Source: Geothrix sp. (lineage in GTDB: Bacteria; Acidobacteriota; Holophagae; Holophagales; Holophagaceae). Taken from it: a stretch of DNA of 64,000 bases. Positions within the stretch are counted from its first letter, which is position 1, and each line of letters opens with the position of its first letter. A program made the position numbers and the translations under genes. Location of the stretch: contig JAGRPP010000011.1 of assembly GCA_019449415.1 (NCBI GenBank), positions 1 to 64,000 of the forward strand, given 5' to 3'. The notes under the pieces were generated by a model. The model did no database searches and had not been told where the DNA came from. It saw only the letters and a program-made list of their open reading frames with translations. This document shows positions 34,946 through 42,770 of the stretch, piece after piece.

Positions 34946-36253
34946 TCAGCGCGGTTTCGGGTGCCGGCCTTGGCCTTCCCTTACCAGCTGGCCGCAGGCT
35001 CCGGCCACATCCTGCCCGCGGCTGCGGCGGACGCTGACGGGCAGCCCCGCATCCGAGAGCAGCCGGCAGAGCGCGCCGACGCGGGACTCCTCCGGGGGCT
35101 CGAAGCCGCTGCCCTCGTGCGGATTGAACGGGATCAGGTTGATCTTGGCGGGGAAGCGACGGGCGAAGGCGGCCAGACGGCGGCCATCCTCCAGGCTGTC
35201 GGTGACGCCCTTCAGCAGCACATATTCGAGGGTGATGCGCTCGCCGGACTGCAGGGGGAAGGCCGCGAGCGCCGTCGCCAGGGCCTCCAGGTTCCACATC
35301 CGGTTCACGGGCATGATCAGGGAGCGGTGGATGTCCGTGGTGGCATTCAGGCTCAAGGCCAGCCGGGGCCGGCGGGCGAAGGCGCCCAGGCGCTCGATAC
35401 CGCTCACCAGGCCCGAGGTGGAGAGGGTGATGCGCCTCGGCGGGATGGCCAGACCCTTGGGATCCGTCAGCGGACCGAGGGCGGCCATCACATGATCGAG
35501 GTTGTGCAGGGGCTCCCCCATGCCCATGAACACCAAGTTGACGGGGCGCTCCGCGGGATGGCCGTGGTGGTTCAGCATGGCCACGACCTGGCCCACGATT
35601 TCCGCCGCGCTGAGGTTGCGGATGATGCCCATCCGGCCCGTGGCGCAGAAGGTGCACCCCATGGCGCAGCCCACCTGGCTGGAGAGGCAGAGGGTGACGC
35701 GGTCGAGGTCTTCAGGGTCCAGGACCGAGGGTGCAGGTCGCAGACCGGATCCCCGGACGGAAAGGCCGGGGACAGGCTCGGCCTGGCCCGGGCGCGGGGG
35801 CTCCGGGGGTGTAGGTCGCAGACCGGATCCCCGGACGGAAAGGCCGGGGACAGGCTCGGCCTGGCCCGGGCGCGGGGGCTCCGGGGGTGTAGGTCGCAGA
35901 CCGGGCCCCCGGACGACATAGGGCATGTGGACGCCCTCGACCTGCTTCCCGTCGGCGAGCTCGAACACATGCTTGGTCGAACCATCGGAGGAGGGCTGGC
36001 TCTGCGCGATGGTGGGCCAGGCGAGCTCTACCTCGGCCGCCAGGCGGGCCCGGAGGGCCTGCGGCAGGTGGGTGAACTGCTCCCAGCGGGTCCAGCGCTG
36101 CCGGTAGAGTCCCTCGAACAGCTGCGCCCCCCGCCAGGCGGGCTCGCCGAAGGTCGCGACCAGGGCCTTCAGGGCCGTCAGGTCCAGGCCCGCGGCGTTG
36201 GGACGCGGCGCCGAGCCGGCTTCGGGGGCCGGGAGATCCCAGGGCTGAACCAT
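34946..36253 (-). CDS. rlmN: 23S rRNA/tRNA adenine-C2 methyltransferase with in-frame repeat insertion
   Basis: Radical-SAM methyltransferase of A2503 of 23S rRNA and A37 of some tRNAs. 435 residues. The [4Fe-4S] motif is GCAMGCTFCAT (Cys196, 200, 203); GMGEPLHNLD, RRITLSTSG and the C-terminal GQDVAGACGQL with the second catalytic Cys are intact. Between the strand VEGVHMP (about 105-111) and DRVTLCLSSQVGC (from about 184), where relatives have only a few residues, lie about 67 residues made of a 26-residue unit repeated about 2.5 times (starting VRGSGLRP and ending PVPGLS). This Pro/Gly-rich insert sits in the loop before the radical-SAM barrel and appears tolerated, since all catalytic motifs remain. 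Confidence 0.93.
   Translation of the reverse strand: MVQPWDLPAPEAGSAPRPNAAGLDLTALKALVATFGEPAWRGAQLFEGLYRQRWTRWEQFTHLPQALRARLAAEVELAWPTIAQSQPSSDGSTKHVFELADGKQVEGVHMPYVVRGPGLRPTPPEPPRPGQAEPVPGLSVRGSGLRPTPPEPPRPGQAEPVPGLSVRGSGLRPAPSVLDPEDLDRVTLCLSSQVGCAMGCTFCATGRMGIIRNLSAAEIVGQVVAMLNHHGHPAERPVNLVFMGMGEPLHNLDHVMAALGPLTDPKGLAIPPRRITLSTSGLVSGIERLGAFARRPRLALSLNATTDIHRSLIMPVNRMWNLEALATALAAFPLQSGERITLEYVLLKGVTDSLEDGRRLAAFARRFPAKINLIPFNPHEGSGFEPPEESRVGALCRLLSDAGLPVSVRRSRGQDVAGACGQLVREGQGRHPKPR
35731..35913. repeat. 78-bp tandem repeat (family P) inside rlmN
   Basis: Units begin at 35731, 35809 and 35887 (third partial), period exactly 78 bp, near-identical. Each unit contains CCGGGGGTGT or a variant, an inner GGTC-GCA-GACC hairpin and CCCCGG, matching the intergenic element design at 29794 and 32285, and a linker GCGCGGGGGCTCCGGGGGTG that parallels GCGCGGGGGTCTGGGGGTG at 32275. 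78 is divisible by three, so the rlmN frame is kept. Confidence 0.92.
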
Positions 36254-36255
36254 CG

Positions 36256-36516
36256 CTAGTCCATCCGGATCTTGAAGGACTTCATCAGGCGCTTGTCGTC
36301 TTCGGAGAAGGGCAGGTCGGCGTCCTCGTCCCCCGGGGCCACGATCTCCCGCGACCGGGTCCCCACCGGCGAGGCCTCGAGGATGAGCATGAGGCCGTAA
36401 CCCTGGGCCTGGATCTGGAAGGTGAGATCCCGGCAGTGGTCATCCTCCGCCAGGGCCTTGACCAAGGAATCCCCCAGCTCGCTCACCAGATGGTGAAGGT
36501 GCTCTGGCAATTCCAT
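36256..36516 (-). CDS. Uncharacterised 86-aa protein
   Basis: Small acidic soluble protein of 86 residues (MELPEHLHHLVSELGDSLVK...). Helical N-terminus, then a beta segment GYGLMLILEAS, and an Asp/Glu-rich stretch before SEDDKRLMKSFKIRMD. I do not recognise the family. Its stop is two bases before the rlmN start, so it is almost certainly co-transcribed. Possible regulator or accessory protein; no catalytic motif is visible. Confidence 0.7.
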   Translation of the reverse strand: MELPEHLHHLVSELGDSLVKALAEDDHCRDLTFQIQAQGYGLMLILEASPVGTRSREIVAPGDEDADLPFSEDDKRLMKSFKIRMD

Positions 36517-36559
36517 GGGACCTCCGCCCCTCCAGGATACCAGTCGTTCCGGGCAGACC

Positions 36560-37981
36560 CTACAAGCCGAACCAGGCTCGGATCTGCCGCGACCACTGGG
36601 CCCGGCGGGACTCCTTCGGCGTCGAGGCCCCGGACTCGCCGAGGGCCCGGTGCTCGATGAGGTCCAGCAACCGTTCCAGCAGTTCCGGCTCCCGCTTGAG
36701 GGAGGTCTCGAAGGCCTCTTTCGGGAGCTCGGCGACCTCGGCTTCCGTGAGGGCGACCACCGTGGCGTTCCGCGGGGCGCCTGTGAGCAGACTGGCTTCG
36801 CCGAACCACTGGCCCGGGCCGAGCTCCGCCAGGGGTTTCCAGAAGATCCCGGTGTAGGGCTCCAGCCGCTCCTCGGCCCGCACCACCTGGAGGGTGCCGC
36901 GGTGCACGGCGAAGAGCGAGTGGCCGGGATCGCCTTCCCGGATGACGCCCTCCCCCGGGGCCAGCACCCGCAGGCGGAGGTGGCCGCGGAGATCCTCGGC
37001 CCAGTGGTCCGGCAGACCCAGCTGGCGGACGAGATCGTGCATCAGGGCCGGTTCCGGCAGCGGCTCCGGCCGCGCCACCAGCGGGGTCGGGCCGTGGGGG
37101 CCCATGAGCCGGAAGCCCTCCCGCGGCAGCACGGTGGCGGCCAGGCGCGTGGCCTGGAACGCGGCCTGGCGCCCGTGACGGAACCCCAGGGCCCAGAAGC
37201 GCATCTCCAGCACGGCGCCGCCCAGGTCCGAGCTGTGGACCACCACCTCGGGCCGGTGCTGGGCCGGGTGGGGCAGGCCCGCGAGGGCCCGGGTGAGGTG
37301 GTCCAGGGCGACATGGAGGTCGGGGCGCGGCTCGACGATGACTTTGGCCGTGCGGCGGTGCAGGCCCGAGGGCACATAGAGGTTCGTCACCACGGCCTGG
37401 GCGATGGCGCGGTTGGGCAGGATGTCCATGTCGCCGTTCTCGGTTCGGAGCTGCACCGTGCGCCAGGTCATGCTTTCGACCTGCCCGATGAGCGTCTCCC
37501 GGCCGGGGCCGCCCCGCAGGGTGCCCGTGATCTCTACCCAGTCGCCCACCTGGAAGGCCGGATCCAGGTGGAGGGAGATGCCGGCGAAGAGGTTGCCCAG
37601 CACCTCCTGGAGGCTGAGGCCCACCACGGCCGCGGCGATGGCGCCGGTGCCCAGCAGCTGGCCGAGGCTCACCTGGAGCACCTGCCGCAGGATGCCGCCC
37701 GCCGCCACGAGGTAGAGCACCACCACGAGGAGATCCCGCGCGAAGCCTGGCGTGGCCGTCTTCCGCTGGCTCAACAGAGGGTCGAGCAGCAGGAAGGAGA
37801 CCAGCCGGATGGCCCCGTAGGCCAGGACGGACCAGAGGATCACATCGGCCGCGCGGTGGATGATGGGGTGGGAGCTCGTGCGGGGCAGGACGAAGGCCGC
37901 CGCCAGCAGCAGCAGACCGAGCAGCACCCAGGCGGCCACCCGGCGCGGCGCGCTGACCTTCTCCCTCAAATCGCGAAACAT
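36560..37981 (-). CDS. MscS-type channel fused to cyclic-nucleotide-binding domain
   Basis: 473 residues from ATG 37981. Four hydrophobic segments (about 12-32, 42-62, 78-98, 105-130) precede the MscS pore and beta domain: LGTGAIAAAVVGLSLQEVLGN is the pore-lining helix and FQVGDWVEITG the beta-domain signature. The C-terminal region (about 335-450) is a cyclic-nucleotide-binding fold, with LAPGEGVIREGDPG and the phosphate cassette FGEASLLTGAPRNATV. Channels with this fusion are gated or tuned by cyclic nucleotides rather than only by membrane tension; that is a family inference. It is downstream of thiE on the same strand. Confidence 0.88.
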   Translation of the reverse strand: MFRDLREKVSAPRRVAAWVLLGLLLLAAAFVLPRTSSHPIIHRAADVILWSVLAYGAIRLVSFLLLDPLLSQRKTATPGFARDLLVVVLYLVAAGGILRQVLQVSLGQLLGTGAIAAAVVGLSLQEVLGNLFAGISLHLDPAFQVGDWVEITGTLRGGPGRETLIGQVESMTWRTVQLRTENGDMDILPNRAIAQAVVTNLYVPSGLHRRTAKVIVEPRPDLHVALDHLTRALAGLPHPAQHRPEVVVHSSDLGGAVLEMRFWALGFRHGRQAAFQATRLAATVLPREGFRLMGPHGPTPLVARPEPLPEPALMHDLVRQLGLPDHWAEDLRGHLRLRVLAPGEGVIREGDPGHSLFAVHRGTLQVVRAEERLEPYTGIFWKPLAELGPGQWFGEASLLTGAPRNATVVALTEAEVAELPKEAFETSLKREPELLERLLDLIEHRALGESGASTPKESRRAQWSRQIRAWFGL

Positions 37982-37997
37982 GGGGAAGAGAATACGC

Positions 37998-38564
37998 TCA
38001 TCGCTCCCGGAAACGCGCCACGGCCCGCGCGGGATCGCCCTCCCAGAAGGGCCGGATGGCGGCGAGGCCCGCCAGCCGAGGGTGCGAGAGGGCGGGGGCG
38101 TTCCGCGGATCCACGCCGCCCAGGGCCAGCAGCCGGGGACCTCCCGGGGGAAGCGGATCGAAAAAGCGGTGCAGCCGCTCCGGGCCCCAAGGTTCGCCCT
38201 TTCCGGGGCTGGGGAAGATCGGTGACACCAGCAGCTGGTCGGAACCGCGCCGGGCATCCCACTGATCCTCGTGATGAAGGGGGCGCGAGAGGGGCACCAG
38301 CCCCGGCTCCACCTCGGGATGGGCCCCGGGATAGGCCTCGGGGGCGTGGAGTCCGCACCCCGCGGCCAAGGCCACATCCAGCCGTCCGGCCACCCAGAGC
38401 TCGACGCCGGGCGCCTCGTCCTGGCACCACCGCGCGGCGTCCAGCAGGGCGCGGGCCTCCAGCTGCTTCTCGCGGATGAGGAAGGCATCCACCCCGGAGC
38501 GCAGCACGGCCGACCAGCGGTCGCGGTCGAAGCCCAGGCCCGGGGTGATGGCGAGGAGGATCAT
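37998..38564 (-). CDS. Thiamine-phosphate synthase/TenI-like protein
   Basis: TIM-barrel protein of the ThiE/TenI family, 188 residues (slightly short for ThiE at about 210). Landmarks: FLIREKQLEARALLDAA (pyrophosphate-site Arg region), SPIFPSPGKG and LLALGGVDPRNAP (phosphate-binding Gly loop). ThiE joins the thiazole and pyrimidine phosphates; TenI homologues aromatise the thiazole. The short length makes TenI-like function equally possible. The start overlaps the AKR stop by ATGA. Confidence 0.78.
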   Translation of the reverse strand: MILLAITPGLGFDRDRWSAVLRSGVDAFLIREKQLEARALLDAARWCQDEAPGVELWVAGRLDVALAAGCGLHAPEAYPGAHPEVEPGLVPLSRPLHHEDQWDARRGSDQLLVSPIFPSPGKGEPWGPERLHRFFDPLPPGGPRLLALGGVDPRNAPALSHPRLAGLAAIRPFWEGDPARAVARFRER

Positions 38565-39550
38565 CCGAAGAGGCTCTCCAGCGCGGCGCGATCGAGCTTG
38601 GGGGCGGCCATGACCGCCGCGTTCTCGACCGCATGCTCCGCCCGCCCCATGCCGCAGAGGGCCGTGGTGACGCCGGGGCAGGAGCGGGTGAATTGCAGGG
38701 CCGCCTGGGCGGGCGTGCGGACCCCCAGGGCTTCAGCGAACCCATCCGGCAGCTGCCGCAGGATGCGGGCCTGCATGATGGAGGCCGAAGTCTGGACGGA
38801 GAGGCCGCAGGCCTGGGCGGCCGCCAGGGGCGTCATGGCCGTGCCGTCCATCAGCTGCGTGGGGGCCAGGAAGGCCTCCGGCAGGGCCAGGTTGAGGGGC
38901 AGCTGGATCCAGCGGAAGTGGTGGTCCCGGCCCCCGGCGGCCTGGGCGGCGGCCAACAGGCGGGCGAGGCTCAGGTGCCCATCCTGCCCGGGCGGCACCC
39001 GGAAGCCGTTCCAGGTGGCCACGCCGTAGGCGCGGATCTTTCCGGCGGCCACGAAGCCTTCGCAGGCCTCGAAGGCCCGCCCGATCATGGCGTAGAAGGC
39101 CTCGGGTCCCAGGTGGGGCAGCTGCTGCTCGGGGTTGTGCAGATGGAACAGGTCCAGCGTCTCGAGACCCAGGGCGCTCCGGCTGATGTCCAGCTGATGA
39201 CCCAGGTACCTCGGCGTCAGGGCGTGGCAGCCGTCCACCAGATCGTCCACGGAGAGGATGCCCGGCTCCTCCAGCGCCCGGTGGAACCAGGCCCGGGGGC
39301 CCTCCTCGGTTCCCCCTTCCGGCATGGGGAGGTAGCCCGCCTTGGTGGAGATGAAGAACGCCTCTCGGGGAAGGTGCCGGAAGGCCGCGCCCAGGGCCCG
39401 CTCCGACCGCCCGCCGCGGTAGTTGGCGGCCGTGTCGAAGACCGTACCCCCGGCCGCATGGAAGGCCCGGGCGGCCTCGGCGTAGGCGGCATCGGCTGCA
39501 TCCGTGGACGGGCCCAGATAGGTGCCGAGGCCGAGGGTGCTCAGCTGCAT
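38561..39550 (-). CDS. Aldo/keto reductase family protein
   Basis: NAD(P)H-dependent oxidoreductase on an (alpha/beta)8 barrel, 329 residues. The catalytic tetrad is visible: Asp and Tyr in DTAANYRGGRSE, Lys in ISTKAGY, and His in FHLHNPEQ. The NADPH-binding C-terminal region (GVTTALCGMGRAEH) is present. Substrate unknown. First gene of a minus-strand chain with thiE (ATGA overlap) and the MscS-like channel. Confidence 0.88.
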   Translation of the reverse strand: MQLSTLGLGTYLGPSTDAADAAYAEAARAFHAAGGTVFDTAANYRGGRSERALGAAFRHLPREAFFISTKAGYLPMPEGGTEEGPRAWFHRALEEPGILSVDDLVDGCHALTPRYLGHQLDISRSALGLETLDLFHLHNPEQQLPHLGPEAFYAMIGRAFEACEGFVAAGKIRAYGVATWNGFRVPPGQDGHLSLARLLAAAQAAGGRDHHFRWIQLPLNLALPEAFLAPTQLMDGTAMTPLAAAQACGLSVQTSASIMQARILRQLPDGFAEALGVRTPAQAALQFTRSCPGVTTALCGMGRAEHAVENAAVMAAPKLDRAALESLFG

Positions 39551-39585
39551 GAGGGGACCTCCGGCTCCAGTCTGGCAGCGTCGGA

Positions 39586-40683
39586 TCAGGGGCCCACCAC
39601 CACCGTGGCGATGGCCCGGATCCGCATCTCCGCCAGGGGGGTGGCCACCACATGGTATGTTCCCGGCGTGGCCGGGGCCGTGTAGCGGCCGTCACTGGTG
39701 AGGATGCCGCCGATGCCCCGGCCCTCGAGGATCCACCACTCCACAGGCCGCTGGCGGGGCGGCAGGCCCCCCACGGTGGCCGTGAAGGTCGTGGTGGCGC
39801 CGGGTGCGAGCGAAAGGGTGGTCGGACTGATCTGGACGGTGGCCTTCACGGGGGTCGTGGCGGCGAACACCTCGATGGGGGAGGTCTGAACCAGCGCCGG
39901 GGCCGCAATGCTGCGCATCTGGACCTGGACCGTGCCGGGCTGATCGGGAAGGGTCACCACGCCATCGGGGTTCACGCTCCCTCCGCCCGTGATCGTCCAG
40001 GCGAGCCGGGTGTCGGAGATGCCCGAAAGCCCCTGGGTGAGCGCCACCGTGGTGGCACCGGGGAACCTGCCCCCTCCGAACAAAACATGGAAAGCCGGCT
40101 GGCTCGGGGCCTCCACGATCACTTGCACGGTCTTCTTAAGGCTCGGGTCCGCCAGGCTGGTGGCGGTGATCGTGCTGGTGCCGGGAACGGACGGCGCCGT
40201 GAAGAAGCCGTCCGCGTCCAGCTGGCCGGCGCCGCTCAGGCTCCAGGCGACCGCGTGGTTCCCCAGGTTGTTGAGGGGGGCCCTGAACAGCTGGGAGCCG
40301 CCCACGGCCAGGTGCAGGGGGCCGCTCGGGGTGATGAAGATCTCCGGCGTGCCGGCCACCACCTGGATGGCCGCCGTGGCCTGGTTCTCCCCTCGCCGTG
40401 CGGTCACATGGTAGGTGCCGACGGTGGCGGGGGCCGTGTAGTAGCCCTGGGCATCGATGGTGCCCCCGGGGGCGCCCTCGACCACGGCCCAGCTGACGCT
40501 GAGGGGCTGCCCGGCGTCGTTGGTCGCGGAGAACTGGAAGCCGTCCTCCGTGAGCATGGTCGTCATGGTCTGGCTGAGGTGGAGACCGCCCCCGTCGTTG
40601 GAGGAGCTGCCGCCGCCACAGGCGAGGCTCCCCAGGAGCGCGAGCAGGGACAGGGCGCGGAGGAGGAGCGTCATGGCGGGCAT
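39586..40683 (-). CDS. Ig-like-domain lipoprotein
   Basis: 365-residue lipoprotein. Signal peptide with lipobox LGSLACGGG, followed by a Ser/Asn/Asp linker. At least three bacterial Ig-like repeats follow, each with a variant of DAQGYYTAPATVGTYHVTA (about residues 75-95, 155-175, 340-358). Such repeats bind surface ligands or act as spacers. Probable surface or periplasmic role. ATG 40683 or ATG 40674 could be the start. It lies 69 bases after bamD on the same strand. Confidence 0.83.
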   Translation of the reverse strand: MPAMTLLLRALSLLALLGSLACGGGSSSNDGGGLHLSQTMTTMLTEDGFQFSATNDAGQPLSVSWAVVEGAPGGTIDAQGYYTAPATVGTYHVTARRGENQATAAIQVVAGTPEIFITPSGPLHLAVGGSQLFRAPLNNLGNHAVAWSLSGAGQLDADGFFTAPSVPGTSTITATSLADPSLKKTVQVIVEAPSQPAFHVLFGGGRFPGATTVALTQGLSGISDTRLAWTITGGGSVNPDGVVTLPDQPGTVQVQMRSIAAPALVQTSPIEVFAATTPVKATVQISPTTLSLAPGATTTFTATVGGLPPRQRPVEWWILEGRGIGGILTSDGRYTAPATPGTYHVVATPLAEMRIRAIATVVVGP

Positions 40684-40752
40684 CCTAATCAGGGACTTTC
40701 ACCCGCATGGTAAACCATCCCGTGGCCCCCTCCGGGCTGCCGGCCCAGATGG

Positions 40753-41682
40753 TTAGCTGTCCAGCTCCTCTTTCACGCCGGCGGTACCCATGGTCACCAG
40801 GCGATCGGCCGCGCGGCGGGCCCACTCGGAGCCGGGGTAGCTCTCCACCAGCTTCTGGTAGTAGCTCTTGGCCTCGGCGCGGAAGACCTTGATGCGCTCG
40901 TTGCTGAATTCCTCGGAGTCCTTGGAGTACTGCTTGATCTGCTCCTTGGTGAGGTCCTTGAGGTCCTCCTTCTGGAGCTTGACGGCGTAGTCCTTGTTGA
41001 ACTGGGTCAGCTCCTCCGGAGTCAGCAGGCGCTGACGCATGGCCTCGCCCAGGTAGAAGTAGGCGCGCTCGCGGTCCACATAGTCGGGGTAGGTCTCCAG
41101 CAGGGACTTCAGCCGCCGCTCGGCACCCGGGTAGTAGTAAGTGTTCACATAGAACACGCCCACGATCAGTTCGTGCTCGGCGATGCGCCGCCAGCACTGC
41201 AGGATCTTGGCCCGGGCCTCGCCGGCGTAGGGGCTGCCGGGGGCCTCCGCCAGCAGCACCTGGAAGCCGTCCAGGGCCTTGCGGGTCTCCGCCTGGTCGC
41301 GCTCGGCCCCCTCGATGGAGGAGAAGTGGCAGAGGGCGCGGTGATACAGGGCGTAGTCCCGCAGCTCATGGCGGGGGAAGTAGTTCAGGAAGCTCGCGTA
41401 CTCGACCTCGGCCTCGGGGTAGCTGGGGCTGGGCTGGAAGAAGTAGCTGTCGCCCAGCATGAGCTTAGCCTTGGGGAACTCGGGGGAGCCGGGCAGGTAC
41501 TGCTCCAGGTGGCGGAGGGTCAACCGGGCGTCATTGAACTTCCCCTGCTTCAGCTGTTTGTCCGCCGTGGCCAGCAGTTCCGAGGACTGGATGGTCTTGT
41601 CGATGCCCTTCGGCTTGCGGCAGCCCAGGCCCAGGCCCGCCAAGGCGGCGGTCAGGGTGAGGGCGATGAGGATGCGCTTCAT
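40753..41682 (-). CDS. bamD: Outer-membrane assembly factor BamD
   Basis: Lipoprotein subunit of the BAM complex inserting barrels in the outer membrane. 309 residues: lipobox GLGLGC near residue 20 and then a run of TPR-like helical repeats (ATADKQLKQGKFNDARLTLRHLE, PEAEVEYASFLNYFP, YPGAERRLKSLLETYP, YYQKLVESYP). The long helical stretch 220-265 (Lys/Glu-rich) is an insertion relative to E. coli. Coupled to the upstream hydrolase gene by overlapping stop/start (41679-41682). Confidence 0.9.
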   Translation of the reverse strand: MKRILIALTLTAALAGLGLGCRKPKGIDKTIQSSELLATADKQLKQGKFNDARLTLRHLEQYLPGSPEFPKAKLMLGDSYFFQPSPSYPEAEVEYASFLNYFPRHELRDYALYHRALCHFSSIEGAERDQAETRKALDGFQVLLAEAPGSPYAGEARAKILQCWRRIAEHELIVGVFYVNTYYYPGAERRLKSLLETYPDYVDRERAYFYLGEAMRQRLLTPEELTQFNKDYAVKLQKEDLKDLTKEQIKQYSKDSEEFSNERIKVFRAEAKSYYQKLVESYPGSEWARRAADRLVTMGTAGVKEELDS

Positions 41683-42683
41683 GCGGACTCCGGGGACAAC
41701 ACTTCAGACATGGCGGGACGATGGGAAGGGTTCCAGGGGCGGTGGGAAGGATTCCAGGCCTGGTGCAGCTTCTCGAGCCAGGGTTCGGCCAGGGCCTGGG
41801 CCTGGGCCCGGTGCCGGTCGTGGAACACTTCGTGGTAGAAGGCCGGCAGGCGGTGCCGTTCCAGCAGCCCGGGCTTTACGGCGGACCAGAGTTCCTCCGA
41901 GGCATCGGGATCCACCACGGTGTCCGTGCCGGACTCCAGCAGCAGGATGGGCCGGTCCAGCTCGTGCCCCAGGGGCAGCAGCTCGGCCCGGCCCTCCTCC
42001 AGGGCGGCGCCGAAGGCGGCGGTGGCCCAGCGGTGGCAGAGGGGGTCGGTTTCGTAGCGCTGAACGATCACCGGGTCGGAGCAGACCTGGCTCTTGTCCC
42101 CGTGGAGCTGGATGGGGCGGTGGGGCATCACCCAGCGCAGCACCCGGGAGAGCAGGATCAGCATCTTGGAATTGGACCTCACGGCCACGCTGGGGCTGGA
42201 GAGGATCAGGCCGTCGAGGGTGTCGGCATGCCAGAGCAGCGTCAGCAGGGCCACCAGACCCCCGAAGCTGTGGCCCAGGACCACCTGGGGGCACACGGGC
42301 AGGGGCGGCATGGGGACGCCTTCCACCACGCGCGCGGTGGCCCCGGTGCGCTCCGCATCGTGGCGGCGCTCCTGGCGCAGGAAGAGGGCGAAGTCGTCCA
42401 CGAAGGCCCGGATGCCGCCGGCGGCGTCGCCCCGGATGCCGCCGGAGCGGCCGAAGCCGCTGTGATCCAGGCTGGAGACGGACCAGCCGAGGTCGTGCAG
42501 CCAGTGCGCCGTGTGCCGGTACCGTTCGCCGTGTTCGCCATACCCGTGGGAAATCACGACCCGCCCCTTGGGCTCCGGGTGCTCCCAGCGCGCCCAGGCC
42601 AGGGGCAGGCCGCCGTGGCCGGTCAGGACCCCACGCAAGGTGGGCTCCAGGTCGGCAGGGATCACGGGGATGAACTCGGGCAT
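41679..42683 (-). CDS. Alpha/beta hydrolase (monoacylglycerol-lipase-like)
   Basis: 334 residues from ATG 42683. Serine hydrolase of the S33/lysophospholipase group: HGYGEHGERY (oxyanion region), nucleophile elbow GHSFGG, and a late catalytic Asp in ESGTDTVVDPDAS with the His in YHEVFHDRH. Probable esterase or lipase of unknown substrate. The C-terminus ends with a duplicated WNPSHRP, encoded by a 21-bp direct repeat. The bamD start overlaps its stop. A much longer frame covering prfB is a shadow. Confidence 0.85.
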   Translation of the reverse strand: MPEFIPVIPADLEPTLRGVLTGHGGLPLAWARWEHPEPKGRVVISHGYGEHGERYRHTAHWLHDLGWSVSSLDHSGFGRSGGIRGDAAGGIRAFVDDFALFLRQERRHDAERTGATARVVEGVPMPPLPVCPQVVLGHSFGGLVALLTLLWHADTLDGLILSSPSVAVRSNSKMLILLSRVLRWVMPHRPIQLHGDKSQVCSDPVIVQRYETDPLCHRWATAAFGAALEEGRAELLPLGHELDRPILLLESGTDTVVDPDASEELWSAVKPGLLERHRLPAFYHEVFHDRHRAQAQALAEPWLEKLHQAWNPSHRPWNPSHRPAMSEVLSPESA

Positions 42684-42770
42684 CCCCCCAGAATACCGTG
42701 AGCCTGGAATCCCACGGATTGCATTAAAGTTGAAGGTTCCCCGGCGCCGAACCTGGGGCCGGAGAGGCGG

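Noticed and set aside
35731-35913. Possible CRISPR array
   Set aside because: Units are contiguous with no unique spacers and are translated in frame.
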